Positions 32,332 to 32,670 of a stretch of DNA of 32,670 nucleotides are shown here, in pieces. Location: assembly GCA_023410905.1 (NCBI GenBank), contig JAEYPL010000199.1:1-32670 (forward strand). The letters run 5' to 3'. A program made the position numbers and the translations under genes. Below the pieces are notes generated by a model. It worked only from the letters and a program-made list of their open reading frames with translations, was not told the origin of the DNA and searched no databases. Numbering within the stretch: position 1 is the stretch's first letter; each line of letters opens with the position of its first letter. This DNA is from Pseudomonadota bacterium (GTDB lineage Bacteria > Pseudomonadota > Alphaproteobacteria > Rhizobiales > Hyphomicrobiaceae).

Positions 32332-32670
32332 TCAGCGCGCACCATCCTTCAACAGTGCTGCGAGCGGGCCGGTGATTGTTTTCGGCTGGCCCGTTTCGTA
32401 ACCGCCGCGCTTGGACGTTTTGTGCCCGAGCGAAACGAGCATCTCGGCGAGCTTTACGGCAGCACCAACGCCATCGATGACGGGGCATTTGTGCTGCACC
32501 GACAGATCGCGTGCGAGCTTGGCCATGCCCGCGCAACCGAGCACGATGGCTTCCGCGCGATCTTCGGCGAGTGCGCGGGCGATCTCCGCATCGATCCGCG
32601 CGCGCGCGTCCGAGCGCTTATCTTCCAAGGCCAGCACCGGCACCTCCGCGGCGGGCGCCCAAGGCCCCCC
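32332..32670 (-). CDS. Asp/Glu/hydantoin racemase family protein, C-terminal part (partial)
   Basis: The frame is open to the right edge, so the N-terminal half of the protein lies outside the window; 112 residues are seen. The visible part contains the second half of the racemase fold: AEAIVLGCAGMAKLARDL with the second catalytic Cys, PVIDGVGAAVKLAEMLVSLG, and the TSKRGGY motif typical of hydantoin/allantoin racemases (HyuE type) near the C-terminus. Such enzymes invert the chiral carbon of hydantoins or amino acids without cofactor. The stop lies 5 nt from the stop of the convergent small stress gene. Substrate cannot be assigned from the fragment. Confidence 0.85.
   Translation of the reverse strand, partial: GGPWAPAAEVPVLALEDKRSDARARIDAEIARALAEDRAEAIVLGCAGMAKLARDLSVQHKCPVIDGVGAAVKLAEMLVSLGHKTSKRGGYETGQPKTITGPLAALLKDGAR

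Overview
The window looks like chromosomal DNA of a GC-rich alphaproteobacterium, most likely of the order Hyphomicrobiales. The reasons are the complete NepR/EcfG/PhyR general stress response (GSR) module, which is confined to Alphaproteobacteria, the HWE-type histidine kinases, and the gene cluster DUF3141 protein - acyl-phosphate transferase - acetate kinase - FabI. I cannot name the genus. No phage, transposase, CRISPR or rRNA is visible; one tRNA gene (Asn) is present.

Layout. Positions 1-780 hold the 3' end of a Na/Pi-cotransporter-like gene (PhoU-like tail). Positions 924-6713 form a forward cluster: a PHA-synthase-like DUF3141 protein, a small unknown protein, a phosphate acetyl/butyryltransferase, acetate kinase and enoyl-ACP reductase FabI. 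The last three are spaced 3 nt apart or overlap and probably interconvert acyl-CoA, acyl phosphate and free acid next to a fatty-acid reductase. A reverse tRNA-Asn and a reverse secreted protein follow. Positions 8260-12903 are a tight reverse operon: cyclase-family hydrolase, thiolase-like protein lacking the usual nucleophilic Cys, DUF35 Zn-ribbon/OB partner, and an ADP-forming acyl-CoA ligase. This looks like an acid-degradation pathway of unknown substrate. A universal stress protein (reverse) is divergent from a phosphotransferase plus acyl-CoA dehydrogenase pair (forward) that resembles the two halves of ACAD10/ACAD11. A strong bidirectional terminator separates this pair from a reverse mepA endopeptidase gene.

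From about 17.7 kb to the right edge the window is a stress island: PRC-barrel protein, HVRRGD glycosyltransferase, CsbD protein, ClpP-fold membrane serine protease, CHASE/HWE kinase, a 26-residue membrane peptide, AI-2E family permease with a long C-terminal extension, DUF1328 peptide, a GTPase-like protein with a degenerate P-loop, DUF883-type protein, a small membrane protein, nepR-ecfG, phyR, a PAS/HWE kinase, a small conserved stress-type protein, and a truncated Asp/Glu racemase family gene.

The main observation is that GGAAC-N16/17-CGTT (the EcfG promoter signature) or a one-base variant can be read by eye in front of eight genes: usp, the PRC-barrel gene, csbD-like, DUF1328, DUF883-like, nepR-ecfG, phyR and the gene at 32045. 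The window therefore carries the GSR regulator together with a good part of its probable local regulon, plus two HWE kinases that could feed PhyR. Other points of interest are the Cys-less thiolase/DUF35 operon, the split ACAD10/11-like kinase-dehydrogenase pair, the P-loop-less GTPase-like protein, the 26-residue membrane peptide and a compact palindromic element behind the acyl-CoA ligase gene.
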